Of a stretch of 64,000 nt of DNA, positions 50,421 through 62,694 are shown piece after piece. Numbering within the stretch: the first letter of the stretch is position 1; each line of letters starts with the position of its first letter. A model generated the notes under the pieces. It saw nothing but the letters and a program-made list of their open reading frames with translations. It was not told the DNA's origin and ran no database searches. The stretch covers positions 944,071 to 1,008,070 of the forward strand of contig NC_092705.1 in the NCBI RefSeq assembly GCF_964275005.1. The letters run 5' to 3'. The translations under genes and the position numbers were made by a program. This DNA is from Diadema setosum. Its lineage: Eukaryota; Echinodermata; Echinoidea; Diadematoida; Diadematidae.

Positions 50421-50708
50421 AATGGCGTATACGACACTTCAAAATTGCACCCATCGGAACCTATATACAAGGACGTCACATACCCCGCATGACTTCCTTT
50501 TTTCTTTATTAATCTATCCAGTACTCAATACAATATCTAGGTTATGCAAACCATAAATGGCACCTTGAATAAATGCTTCTTATACACTCGTTGGAAATAA
50601 CGACAAAGTAGCTCTTTCAGTTATAAACAGAGGTTAGCACACCCTTTTTCGACGCTATTTTTTATTTTCCTCTTTTGACGCGGTTGTGATGCTTATAGCA
50701 AGTCGATA

Positions 50709-50881
50709 GCAGGGGCGAGTGGATCCAGGAATTCCGTAAAGGGGAGGCGCATTTACAAAATTAAAGGGGCGAACCTGCCCCCCCCCCCTCCATTTTTCCC
50801 CTTTTATTTCTTTGTTTTGACAAAAAATAAAGAGGGGGCTCGCGCCCGGTGCGCCCCCCCCCCCCCCCCGATCTGCCACTG
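50709..50881. mobile_element. Palindromic MITE, family F, copy 2
   Basis: GGATCCAGGAATTCCGTAAA on the left, a C-rich middle, AAAAATAAAGAGGGGGC and a C run near the right, then GATCTGCCACT. Same layout as copies 1 and 3. Confidence 0.8.
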
Positions 50882-50924
50882 GTATATAATAATGGAGAAC
50901 GACCCGGGGCCTCCGATATTGATC

Positions 50925-51110
50925 GGTTACACTGAAAATCGGTTAAAACGAAGTGAAAATTCAGACCGTAACATAATCCGCTTTATGATTTTTTTTTAAT
51001 TGTTTTTTTTTTTATTGTTCATTTGTTCGGTTATAACGAAATTTCGATATAACGACAGAAAACTGCCGGTTCGAGGACTTCGTTATAACGGGCGTCTGTT
51101 ATAGGCCCTA
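50925..51110. mobile_element. Family E fragment, copy 3
   Basis: GGTTATAACGAAATTTCGAT, GACAGAAAACTGCCGGTTCG and ACTTCGTTATAACGGGCGTC are the right-hand family E motifs. The left end is eroded. It is less diverged in its GTTATAACG blocks than other copies. Confidence 0.7.
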
Positions 51111-52374
51111 TGATACAAATTCAACAATAGGCATATCACAATAATTATGCACCCATCACAGGTCATGCAGGAAAATACGTACTGAGAATGATCAAGCGAG
51201 AAGGCTTTAGTTCTGAGACCTCGTCTGTTCGTTTTACTGTATGACAACAAAAAGAATTGCTCTCCCAGCGATGTCCGATCACGTATTAGGAAAGTCATTG
51301 TAAAAGGAAGCCAATCTAAAACGTTTTATTGTCCATGTAGGAGTCATTCAGCTACTGAAACTAAATTGCATTTTTTTTTCGCATGTTGGAACTCGGAAGA
51401 CATGTGAAAAGTCTTGACATGACATTGTGTCTGTTGACCTTCAGCTATGATATTATCGAAATTTACGGTCCCCAAGAAGTCGAAAATGCGAGAAGGTGAG
51501 TTGTGAGTTTTCTCTTTATGTTTGTTTTTCTTTTCTTTAATTCCAGCTTCTATGACTGGTGCGAGACTCTGCAAGAAGGTGAGATACGACTATTGGACAT
51601 GGATTTTTTTTGCCTTCTCAGATCCAAAAAGTTGAGAAGACGATCTGAACTCACAACCCACCTTCTCTCATAGATCGATCTCGTTCTCGAACCAGAAAAA
51701 GGCATGGGGAAGATGTGATGCGCTTCTCCATTTTACGTTCTCGGGATGGAAAAGATCGAGAAGGAGAGGAAGATCAAGTTCAAGTTCAAATTTATTTCGT
51801 TTTCCCACATTGAAATAGTACAAGTAAATTTCACTTTCTTCAGTGACAGAAATAATGCATGTAAATTTGTGCAGAGAAAACAGCAATAATTGAAAACTTA
51901 CAATAGCGATACATTGCAACAAACAAACTAATAAACACGAGACGAGACTGGGAGAGAAACAAGACTACTTGTAGAAAAAAAAAAACACAAACAAACCTTG
52001 ACTTGACGACATGACAGGAAACAAGACTATGCTATGTGATAGCATGACGACGAGATAACAAAATAAGTAGGACGATGCGATAGAGGCAACGATCCTCGGG
52101 GGTTTGAGGAAGAAAAAGAATAAAATAAGTATTTGTCGTCATCTCGGTGGCACTTACACTGTGCCACATTTCTTTATGTGTTCCAGTCATTTCAAACCTA
52201 AAATTCAGCAAAATGAATTTTGTTTTGGCTCTAATATTTGAGGGTTTTTTTTTTCCCCCAATCTTATAGTGTATGTAGTTTCGCAACACTTCACAAAAGA
52301 AGAAAACGTATACTATGAAAGATGCCATCTCCACAAAACAAAACTGCCTCTTTCAAAGTTATGCAGTATAAACA
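51111..52374. other. Intergenic sequence, no gene seen
   Basis: At 51480-51680, AGAAGGTGAGTTGTGAGTTTT and the inverted GAACTCACAACCCACCTTCTC suggest an old inverted repeat. Otherwise no recurring element and no coding signal. Confidence 0.45.
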
Positions 52375-52670
52375 TGAAGGAAGAAGAGGAAAAGGTATAA
52401 GAACATTACGGGGAGGGTCCCGGAGAATGAGAATGAGGTGGACGACCTAGAAGGGGAGTAAAGGGGATGTGGATTAGAAGAAGAAAATAATAAAGTAGAT
52501 GAAGAAGAAGAGGAGGATGAGGTAAAGGTGGAGGGGAGGGGTGATAATGGAGGGTGGACTATAGAAGATGGTAAGTCAAGGAGAGAACGAATCAGATGAA
52601 AGGAAAAAGAATGGGAGGGGAAAGGGGGAGGAGTCAGAGAATGGGAGGAGGAGAAGGGAGGTCACACTCG
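52375..52670. repeat. Purine-rich (G/A) tract upstream of the AGMAT-like gene
   Basis: Nearly 300 bp dominated by G and A on the plus strand (AGAAGAAGAGGAGGATGAGG and similar), with few pyrimidines. It ends about 425 bp before the start codon and is followed by a CA repeat. Confidence 0.85.
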
Positions 52671-52696
52671 CACAAAGGGGACACATTAAAGTTTAT

Positions 52697-52735
52697 ACAC
52701 ACACACACACACCCACACACACACACCCACACACG

Positions 52736-52766
<31 letters not shown>

Positions 52767-52806
52767 CAGGGAGGTGATACCTCCCTGCACACACACACAC
52801 ACACAC
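52697..52806. repeat. (CA)n microsatellite, interrupted
   Basis: Three blocks of CA/CACACC separated by short unique sequence including GGGAGGTGATACCTCCC, a small perfect-looking hairpin. The open frames across it are repeat artefacts. Confidence 0.95.
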
Positions 52807-53094
52807 ATAAACATAGCCACTAGTGCAAAAGGGGTGGAGCGTGGGGACCAGCTTCGTCACCTCGTCCTGTGAGCCGAGTGCGTGCATGGTTCAGTGCTAG
52901 ATCATCTTTCGCCTACACTGCAGCCAACCCCTCCCCTCTCTCTTTTTAGCTGGGATGTTGTTTACATAGCATGTTGTACAGCGTACCAAGTTAGTTCACG
53001 TATGCAGGTATCCTCAGCAGGCGTAGTAGAGCGTAAATCAAAGTCGCCGAACCAGAGCAAACATTTGACGGTTTTGAAAACGATCCTTTGAAGT

Positions 53095-56000
53095 ATGGCT
53101 GCTGCAAGGAAATCATTGACAGCTGGAAGCAGAATGCTACGGGTAATGTCGTCGTCTAGTAGAGGTGCTGTCGGAGCCTTGTGGAATCGGCAGCCGTTCT
53201 TCCGATCACTGAGCTCGTCCAGGCCTGTGCTCGTTCGCCGAACCTCGGTCGTCGACAAGTTCAACGAGCCCTTGTCGGGGTTGCAAGTACCCAGGGCTGG
53301 TGGCATCGCCACCATGATGCGGCTTCCATACCAGAAGACTACTGAAAGTATGCAGTTTGTATTTTTGCTATCGATTTGGCCAGGGCAGGGGTACCGGGTA
53401 GGAGTATACAGACATTAATATTTATTCAGGTGCCAGCTCAAAAAAAAAAAAAAAAAGAGAAAAAAGCAAAGATATACACTTCACCTCACTGGTTTGTTTA
53501 TCTAAACTTTGCAGTAACTATGCAATGATGATGACTATAGTAAAGTGTTAGATCAGTTAAATTCTTATCTAGGAAAACATCTATGGGATTTGTTGGCATT
53601 TTTGAACACATGTTGTAACTATAGTGGCCTGGATATAGGAGTCAGCCGTTCTAAATTCTAGTTTGGTATGGCCATCTGCAGGGCAGCTAGGGAGATGCCT
53701 CGCCTCTCTCACACCCCCTGATTTGGCTCATTTTACGTATAGCAAGCTGTACATTAACCTCAGGGTGCTGTTTCAGTGTGTAGATGTGATGGTGTCACCA
53801 GTGCCATTACAGCTAGCTGTTATATAGGTGTATATTTAGCGTTGGGTGATTTTATTGTGTACAGACTACAGTACTGGTACCAGTATAGGGCAAAGATCAG
53901 TGTATATAGAGTCAACATAAAATCTGAGAATAAAAAAAAAACAAAACAAAGAAAGCAATAAATGAAACATTGAAGCGAATTCAATGTCAACTGAAAACAT
54001 GTCAACTGAAACGGAAGATAAGCAGAAGCAGTATTGGACGAATTTGAACATGTATGCATTCTGGCATTTTGAAAGAGTGAGAGAGAGCCCGCCTCTACAT
54101 TTCTCAATCTTATGCTCTTAAAAAATGCAAACTTTTGGGTTTTATTGGCATCTTGCAATGATTTACCATTTGTCCTTCTCAAGAATCAAATTTTTCTGAC
54201 TTCTTGCTGGTGGTAATACCTGAAGGTATCCCTCGCTGTGTACCTGACCATTCACTATATATGGCATTCACTGAAAAATCAAACAGTAACAAACAACAAA
54301 CAAAAAAAAGTAGATTGGCTATTGGGTATAAACCAGAATCTTTGTTTAAATACCTGTACTCAAATTTGAGTAGTGAATGGCAAATACAGCTCTTCAGAAA
54401 AGTTGTATGCTATGATCATAGAGGTACATTTCATATACCTATTCAATAATTAGAACTCATTGTGTGGAATTACAGCTTTCACATATAGAGCTTTATGTAT
54501 AATTCTGATCATTTTTAGTTAATTGTATGCACAAGTTTGTAAAATCTGTTGTTGATAAATTGCGTTATATAGATCTACAACATATACAACTTCCCATTCA
54601 TGCACTAACAGGAACACCACGAAGCTTGGGTTTGTTATGTTGTCTGATATTGAGTATATAATGGCTTAATTGGTATGATACTGCAGGAAACTCTTTATCT
54701 GTTTTATCACAGTGGGATGCACTTTGCTGTGTACTTTGTTAGAACGTGACACTGACAAAGGGGGGGGGGGTAGAGTTAAAACTCGCTATCCAAAGGTTAC
54801 TTGGTGAATCAGTGCTGTTTGCTGTATATAACATGGGTGCCAACTACCCAACTACAATGTTGTTTTTTATTCTTGTATACTCTCATGGAAAATATTTATG
54901 CTCTATGTGGAAAATGTTTCAGTGCTGATGATAATTAGGGTGTTTTATACTGAAAATTGAAAATTTATCACATTTTGGCATTCTATGATTCAAATGAATG
55001 GATGAATTTCCATCAAAGCTTTGCCCCTTTTGAACTGTACTGAATTGACTCTGATAATCTTTGTTTGTGAAGATTTTACCAGTATCTGATATGTATGAAA
55101 TGACTGATAGTGATACATGATTTAGGAAGGGGATACCATTGTTCTTGGTTGGAGTAAGAATACCTCAACCAATCCACATGACTACAACGATTCATAGAAT
55201 TTATGTGTACTGGTAAACACACACCATCACATACACACACACACACACCACCACCACCACCACACAAAACTCACACTCAACATGCACACATAGGCCTACC
55301 ACATACACATGACACCCACAACACCATGCCCAGACACACACAGCACACACACACACACACACACACATACATACAGTGCACTCCTGTTATACCGAACATG
55401 TTATAACGAAATTTAGGATACAACGAAGTAAAATTCAGGTCCCAAGATTGTCACCTGTATATCTTTATAATTATATACACGTTATTTGCAGTGGCAGATC
55501 CAGGAATTCTGTAAAGGGGAGGACCCCCCATTTTTTCTTTTTATTTCTTTTGTCAACAAAAAATAAAGAGGGGGCACGCGTCTGGTGCGCCCTCTTCTGG
55601 ATCCACCATTGATTTGTTGGGCTATAATGAAATTTCAATACAATGAAAGGAAACGGTCGGTCCCATGGACTTAGTGATAATGGGAGTACACTTTACAAGT
55701 GCAAATATAAACTCAACCACACTTGCACAATATCTAATTAATCAAGTTGCTCATTTTATCTCCGAATAAGTCAAATGGGACTATGCAAAATTTGGTTGGA
55801 ATTGTACCGAGGAGATACTAGGCAAACCTCGCCTAGTGTATCTCCTCGGTTGTACCCTCCAGAGAATGGCTGGAGTGACCATGCAAGTTTCCAACAGCTA
55901 TAAGCATTTATCAATTCACACATTTTATTTTTGTTGCATAAAACTAATTACAAAGTGTTGCTGCTAAAACTCTGTACGTCTGATGCATTGATATCTTCCA

Positions 56001-58861
56001 GATCTCGACGCCTGCTTCGTGGGTATCCCTCTCGACATCGGCACCTCCAATCGGTCCGGGACGAGGTTTGGACCCCGTCAGATCCGTACTGAATCTGTTC
56101 TGCTCAGAAATTGCAACAGCATTGGTGAGGAGACTCCCTTGGGCATTTGACTACAAGTATATGTCTGTAAGAAAAGAATTTATGTGGTAGATTTGGTTTT
56201 GTCTAGTAACACTTGCAAGATATTAGAGGCAGATGTCAGTGCAGTAAGTTGATCATATGTTTTGACCTGTGAACATATGAATTAACTTGAGATTCATGCC
56301 TAAATTTGTCTTTCTGTTTATTCTGAGAGTTGTATCCTACAAACATAGTACGTGCTTTCATCAACTAAGGGTAACCAAAGATACGGTGAAATATATACAG
56401 TGTAAGCTCATATAATGCATTAAAGTCAGCATTTTGCAGACTTGTGCATAAGTCAACAGTAGAATAATTGTACAGAGTTTCTGCTTTCCCATGTATGTTT
56501 ACATATGTTAGGTTTACTTTAATATCATAACCAATTTTCCTGTTGAGTCAACATAATAAAAGAGTGGTAAAAGCTTTGATTCTTGTTGAATTACATTCTT
56601 CAATAGGTGCCTCTCCATTTGAGTCCCTCCAAGTTGCAGACATTGGAGATGTGATCCTCAACCTTTATGACCTTAAAAAGTCTTGCGAGATGATTCACCA
56701 GCAGTACCGGGACATCATTGCCAATGGGTGCAAGCCTTTAACCCTAGGGGGAGACCACACCCTTACCTACCCCATTCTCAAGGCAGTGAAGGTACAAATG
56801 AACACTCTGTATTTTTGATAACGACAGTAAATTATGATGATAATTAGTACGATAATGATGGTGATTATGATTATAGAGCAGCAACAAAAATATGAAAGGA
56901 CAGTGAAATGACAATGGATGATTATTTTTCAGGGTGGCTGGATGTTAGAAATGAAATACAGTTAAACTCGCATAAGTCGATCTTCTCGGGACTGAGCAAA
57001 ACACATCGACTTAGGCGAGTTTCGACTTGTGCGTAAGTCGAAAAAAATCGACTTACAGTTACACCACGCGTACACAATCATAATGTACATGTATGTTGTC
57101 TACTCTGGAGCCGAGAGCTGGAGCGGTGTGCCCGATATTTGCCCTTCAGCAAGACACTTTATCCGCATTGAATATTACCGTTATTCATTTCCAAAATTAA
57201 GAGCAAACATCTGACATTTATTCTACCATCTTATGGAGCCGATTGTTACCGCTGTTCATTTCCAAAACTGAAGGCAAACATCCGGCCCTTTTTTGTGGTG
57301 TTTTTTTTTTTTTTTTTTTTTGGTGGCCCGGCGTGCATTTTTGGTGACCCCGGTCGCATATTAACCATTCGCGAAATCGTGATTCGATTCGCGAAAAGAC
57401 TCCGCTAAATCGCTACACTCGGCAGGGGCTACGTCGTCTTTTCACCAGGTCTGGGTAACGGAAACCAAAATCTCGCGTGAGTTCTTGCGTTACCTATCGT
57501 TAATGTCAACGAAACTTCGTTAATTTGCGCTTGGGATCGTTACTCATCATTACTACAAATGTTGATTTTCCCGATCGTTAGTTTGCGTTAATAACGATTC
57601 AGGCGAAACCGCTTACGTTAATGAAAGGTTAATGTTTATTAACGCAAAGTTTCTTTTGGTATATACTGTATGTAAACAAAAACTGGTGTCTCGTGATTTT
57701 GACAGTGATTTATTACACAATAAAATCTTATTCGACTTAGGCACAGTGAATTCAATGGTTTTTCCGTGAAAGTGTTCTTGGAATTTCATCGACTTAGGCG
57801 AGTATTCGACTTAAAAAATTCGACTTGTGAGTGAATTAATATACGTAAGTCAATGGGGAAAAATCGGGACTTTTTAAAATCTTCGACTTGCGCGATTATT
57901 CGACATATGCGATGTCGACTTAAGCGAGTTTAACTGTATCACATTTCTGTATACTGGTGCAGGTATTCAAGGCTTGTCCACATAATGGCTTTCACATTCA
58001 ATTTCCATCATAAATGCTCTGCTATCTTTGCATTTTTGTTGTAATATCAATTAAACCATGACATTTACAGTGGGGTTTTATGGTTGACATCCAAATGTAT
58101 TGACAGAGGGTAGCAAAGTTTTACAATGATTCTTCCTTTTTCTGTATCATACATATTTCAGAAGGTTATCCCATCCGACAAAATTTTGACTCGTTGCAGG
58201 AAAAATATGGTCCAGTTGGTCTGGTTCATGTAGACGCCCACGCAGATGTCAGTGAATCAATGCTTGGGGAGCCAATAGCTCATGGGACCCCATTTCGCCG
58301 GGCGGTGGAAGATGGATGTCTGGACTGTAAGAGGGTGGTGCAGATTGGACTTAGGGGCTCACAGTATAGCCCCTCCCTGGGAAGCGAAGATTTTCAGAAG
58401 GAAATGGTAAATGACAGACAACAGAGGGAGCCCTCCTCATTGTCATACAAGCCAGTAGCTTTATTTCTACTTTCTTATGCCTGTCCTCCTCGTAGAAATG
58501 TGATGCTGACGTTTGATAAAAGTTTGTGATTTCAAAGCACAAGATTAAAGGTATGGTACAGTTTTGGGTGAGCTGAGGTTTGAGCTTTTAACTTTTTGCG
58601 AGATACCAAGAAACCACATATGAAATGTTACAGAGCTATTATTCTGAGAGGAACTCAAAGTTTGTTTGATGAAAATTGGATTTGAATTGGCTGATATATC
58701 CAAAAACAAAGTGAAATAAAGCGATCCTAATAAACCTTTCATTAGAATCCCTTTGTTTTGGATATCTCAGTCACTCACAACTAATTTTCATCAAATAAAC
58801 TTTGAATCCCTCCTAGAATAACATGCTAATTTTACATTTCATAAGAGGTTTTTCATTATCT

Positions 58862-58893
<32 letters not shown>

Positions 58894-59242
58894 TTGGAAA
58901 CCTGAACCTTTATCTACACCAAAACTATACCATCCCCTCAGAGAAACATGAGTGAAATCACCAAAAAATTATATATATATATTTATATATATCAATCAGT
59001 TTATGTCACTGTAAATGCAAGTGAGTCATCCTAAGTGGTGTTTTCTGAGGACTAAACAGTCAGGAGTAACATCGCAGAGATATTTCTTGCACAGAATTTT
59101 CTTTTTTTTTTTTTGTTCACAGGTGGTGCAAAATAATGACTAGTGAATTTGATGAGCAAAACATTAATTTTTCTCTGCCCCCAATGAGATCTCTTTATGA
59201 AAAATAAAATTTGTAACATTTCATTCACAAATATAAATACAA

Positions 59243-59297
<55 letters not shown>

Positions 59298-61336
59298 AAA
59301 CAAAGAATCCAGAAATAGTACATAATGCATTTTCCTTGTAATCTCATTGATCATTGGATATACATGTATACAACTGTATATTAAATTTTGGATCATCACT
59401 ATGATGTCCACAGTAGAAGAGCAAATATATTTGAAATCTGCCATTCAAAATGTAAGAAGTATTCTATGCATCTGTCAGTTTTGTTAGGATACCATACAAA
59501 TTTGTAGAGCACATATCACATCATGTCGATTCCAATATCTGACATTGATGAGTTTGTTTTGTTATGTTGTTGTTGTTGTTGTTTTTAATGTCTCATCAAG
59601 AAACAAGCAATACATAATACCGGTCCTCCTACTGACACAATGTTGGCATTAGCATAAGGACAGAGGAGGTAGAACAAACAAACAAACAAAAACTATCATT
59701 CAAAGTGCTCTGTCCCTTCCTTAATTCAGAAGAGAATCTGCTCATTTTAGACATGGTTTTCATGCAGGGATTCAGAGTAGTCCCAGTTGAAGAGTGCTGG
59801 TACAAGTCTATGGCACCTTTGATGGAGGAAGTCAGGGGCATGATGGGAAGTGGACCGGTCTACCTTTCCTTTGACATTGATGCCATTGATCCAGGTCTAG
59901 CTCCAGGGACAGGTAACAGTAACACTTTCTTTATCAATGACAAGCTGTAAATGATGCATATAATTTATATGACCAAACATGATGGAAGCAGCAGTGTAAG
60001 TCAGTTGATAGTGTATGAATAGATGGTGTACAACATAGGGATGCTAAAGCATATAGAGGACATTACAAAATGCTAGGAGGCGACTCTTTACAAACTCAAG
60101 CCAACATATTTTTTTTTTCCTACTCCTTACATGAGATGAATTCTCTGAACATTGTGGCATGAATTGTGTCCTCTCCATTATACACATTGAATTTATAGAT
60201 AAATCAGTGCACAGTGAATAATTTATGAAATCATATTCAATGACAATTATGTTTTAAGTGTTTAAAAATGCTAACATAGCAGTGAATTTTTGTGAAGATT
60301 GTATGCATTCTTCAAAATCAAATTTCCATGGAAACACTTTACAGGAACCCCTGAGATTGGTGGGCTCACATCTGTCCAAGCTCTTGAGATTGTTCGCGGC
60401 TGCAGGGGGCTTAACTTGGTTGGGTGTGACCTGGTAGAGGTGAGTAGTTGTCACGGTAACATATACAAGTCCCATGTCAAGCTCATCCCTCCACTATCTT
60501 TCAAAAAAGCTGACTACTACTGGATACATCAAGATCCAGGCTGAGAGATGGAGGGGGAGTGGTATAAAATCAGTCTCCATCCCCTTAACAGCCACTAGAC
60601 ACCCCCAATTTATCATGTCATTGACATCTTATGAGGTATAGTTGGCAGGGGAAATGATAGGGTTCATAATGCTGAGGTAGCTGCAGGACCAGTATTAAAA
60701 TACCAGGGCCTTGTTTTATAAAGCTGTTAATAAAGTTATGAACAACTCACGAGCAAATGGTGATCAGTTCTGATGTGCTATATAGGGTGCCTACTTATCA
60801 GAATTTTCATAATTTAGCACAAGAACTGATTACCAGTCGCTCGTAAGTCGTTCGTAACTTTACAAACAGCTTTATGAAACACCCCCTGTACTTTTAGCCC
60901 AGAGTTAGTCCTAACCTAGTGCAGATTTTACTGTTAAACAACAGCAAAAGAAGCTATCCCATTAGTCGTGTGTCACAGTGTAGAAAGAGGTATATGCAAA
61001 AACTTCATTCATATTTACCTTATTAGCAGCACTGTAACATAATTGGCTAAAGTGGTGTATTAAAGGGAAAAGACTGCTGCATATATTCAATGAACTTGAT
61101 AAAGATAGGGAAAAAAAAGTCTGCCACCTAAGAATCTGTGGAATACTGCTGTCATAGCTGTGTATGTCTTCGTCATTCTCCCCTGCCCTTTGTTCACAGA
61201 ATATATTTTCTTTTGCATGATATTGTTACCATAACAGGTGTCCCCGCCTTATGACACTACCGGTATCACAGCATACACAGGGGCTCACCTACTCTTTGAA
61301 ATGCTGTGTGTGCTTCCAGGAGTTAAGTACTACTAG
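53095..61336 (+). CDS. AGMAT: Agmatinase-family ureohydrolase, mitochondrial, complete, 7 coding exons
   Basis: Mn-dependent hydrolase that releases urea from a guanidino compound. Exons: 53095-53347, 56002-56124, 56607-56791, 58200-58406, 59768-59912, 60345-60439, 61238-61336. All joints are GT-AG with matching phases. The total is 1,107 nt, giving 368 residues plus TAG (vertebrate AGMAT about 352). Residues 1-52 are rich in Arg, Ser and Ala with no acidic residue, a typical mitochondrial targeting sequence. [71 protein letters not shown] and CDLVEVSPPYD follow the family in order. The six metal ligands are present: H176, D199, H201, D203, D292, D294. The start has a strong context (AGTATGG), and an in-frame TGA lies two codons upstream. 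Classical agmatinase makes putrescine from agmatine, but the true substrate of animal AGMAT is debated, so the substrate here is open. Confidence 0.96.
55228..55370. repeat. CA/CAC-rich tract in AGMAT intron 1
   Basis: CA and CCA units with interruptions, including pure CA runs at about 55232-55248 and 55341-55368. Confidence 0.9.
55374..55693. mobile_element. pogo/Tigger-like MITE, family E, copy 4, split by family F
   Basis: TA then CAGTGCACTCCTGTTATACC on the left; GATAATGGGAGTACACTTTAC on the right. Family F copy 3 lies in the middle. Confidence 0.82.
55490..55609. mobile_element. Palindromic MITE, family F, copy 3, nested in family E
   Basis: AGTGGCAGATCCAGGAATTC to TTCTGGATCCACCATT, 120 bp, with AAAAAATAAAGAGGGGGCAC inside. 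Inverted ends are nearly exact. Confidence 0.85.
56959..57936. mobile_element. pogo/Tigger-like element (family M), ~980 bp
   Basis: Flanked by TA on both sides. Ends CAGTTAAACTCGCATAAGTC and, inverted, CAGTTAAACTCGCTTAAGTC, one mismatch. CGACTTAGGCGAG-type motifs recur inside both arms. The middle has an internal near-duplication (CATTTCCAAAA..GCAAACATC, at about 57185 and 57257), a T run and no transposase frame. In AGMAT intron 3. Confidence 0.88.
58545..58938. mobile_element. Palindromic MITE, family A, copy 7
   Basis: TTAAAGGTATGGTACAGTTT to AAACTATACCATCCCCTC. Arms GATGAAAATTGGATTTGAAT and CTCACAACTAATTTTCATC. A CA microsatellite (58862-58890) lies inside the right arm. In AGMAT intron 4. 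Confidence 0.85.
59247..59294. repeat. (TA)n microsatellite in AGMAT intron 4
   Basis: About 23 uninterrupted TA units. Confidence 0.95.
60706..60886. mobile_element. MITE with TTTATAAAG-type ends (family Z)
   Basis: GGGCCTTGTTTTATAAAGCT on the left and AGCTTTATGAAACACCCCC on the right. Inner arms AAGTTATGAACAACTCACGA and CGTAAGTCGTTCGTAACTTT. About 180 bp, in AGMAT intron 6. Confidence 0.8.
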
Positions 61337-61811
61337 AAGATGTCATCTTGCGAGACAAGAGCAGGACTGTTTGCAGAGGCTTTTGACATCCAACAAGTGG
61401 GAAGAAAGCATACAGACATTTAAAATACACTGTACACTTCCAAAATTCTTATTAATCACAAAACTAGAAAGGAAACTTACATCTTGCGACTATTCACCGA
61501 TTGACAATCAGTTTCTTCTGGCATTCTTCCAATGGAGGAATGGTCCTTAAAGGAAGCCTTTCCAACTTTGTGATTCATAAGAATTTTGGAGATTACACTT
61601 GGATGAATAATAATCTATATCACATTTTATTTAAAAAAAAAACCCTTACAGACATTTAAAATACATCATACAGATACCAGACAGACACTTAACATACACT
61701 CTACAGACACAATATTAAACATACAGACAATGCATAAAGAGTTCTCACAGATACACTCCAAACATCTTACCAGTGTTCTGCAGATATCCAATACAAGGTG
61801 TAACTTTTGTT
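61337..61811 (+). other. AGMAT: Probable 3' UTR of the AGMAT-like gene
   Basis: Follows the TAG. An ATTAAA at 61714-61719 could serve as a polyadenylation signal; no AATAAA lies closer. ACAGACATTTAAAATACA-type stretches repeat near 61411-61670. The 3' end is not proven. Confidence 0.3.
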
Positions 61812-62389
61812 GAAAACTGTAATACTTTTACTTCCATGAATTGAAGCCAACAGCCTGCTCATGGCTTAAAACTTGCGAGTTGCCCCTGGCATTAAAGGGA
61901 TGGTACAGTATTGATGGAGATGAGAATTGGGCTTTTAACTTTTTGCGAGATACCAAGAAAACACTTAGGGAATAGGACAGAGCATACCACTTTAAGAGGA
62001 ATTCAAAGTTTATTTGATGAAAATCGGGTTTGGAATGACTGAAACATCCGAAAACAAAGTAAAACAAAGCGATCGTAATAAAGTATGGGTCCCACACTTA
62101 TTAGCATCGCTCTGTTTTGGATACCTCAGCCATTTCAAAACCAATTTTCATCAAATAAACGTTGAATTCCTCATGGAATTACATGCTCTTTCATATTTCA
62201 TAAAAGGTTTCTCATTATCTCACCAAGAAAAGTTAGAAACCTGAAATTAGGTCTCAACCAAAACTATACGATCCCTTTAAATACATTGTGCAGACAGGAG
62301 CTTTCGCATGCATTTTACTTTCATGAATCTTGGCTCCTCGCGACACTCACGAAAGTGTCATGCATGCGAAAATTTCTGGTTTTACAGTA
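61812..62389. mobile_element. MITE, family H, copy 3, split by family A
   Basis: Left part has CATGAATTGAAGCCAACAGC and GCGAGTTGCCCCTGGCAT. Right part has CATGAATCTTGGCTCCTCG, TGCATGCGAAAATTTCTGG and TTTTACAGTA. Family A copy 8 separates them. Confidence 0.8.
61892..62281. mobile_element. Palindromic MITE, family A, copy 8, nested in family H
   Basis: TTAAAGGGATGGTACAGTAT to ACTATACGATCCCTTTAA. Arms GATGAAAATCGGGTTTGGAA and CCAATTTTCATCAAATAAAC. The best-preserved pair of ends in the family. Confidence 0.9.
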
Positions 62390-62694
62390 CTTGTGGAAAA
62401 AGTGATGTAGGTGTGGAGAAAAAAAAATGGTAGCCAGAATAGTGCAAAAAAATGTTATGGGTTTGAAAGCAAAGCTATGTATGTCATACATGTACCATGT
62501 TGCCCATGTTTACCATATCAATGGAATCTTTATCATTGTTATGCCAATGAGAGTAGCTACCTAGGAATGACGGGGTTCTTGGACTGTGGCCAACTCATGT
62601 GACAATGTAAATACATGTTGAACCAGAATCATTCATTGCTTTTATACATATGTATTAATCTGAAATACATTGTAGGCTATGTATAGCAATAATC

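Larger units (their letters stand above)
48153..53094. other. Intergenic region between divergent RSF1 and AGMAT-like genes
   Basis: About 4.9 kb separates the two start codons, so both promoters must lie here or in upstream non-coding exons. It contains family A copies 5 and 6, a (TAA)n block, family F copy 2, part of a family E element, a purine-rich tract and a CA repeat. No TATA box could be tied to either gene. No other gene was recognised. Confidence 0.7.
53348..56001 (+). other. AGMAT: Intron 1 of the AGMAT-like gene
   Basis: Donor GAAA|GTATGC, acceptor TCTTCCAG. No exon-like sequence was seen inside. It holds the CA/CAC tract and family E copy 4 with family F copy 3; the rest is AT-rich and featureless. 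Confidence 0.85.

Noticed and set aside
52568-52823. His/Thr repeat frames over the CA repeat
   Set aside because: Simple-repeat translation with no splice or start support.
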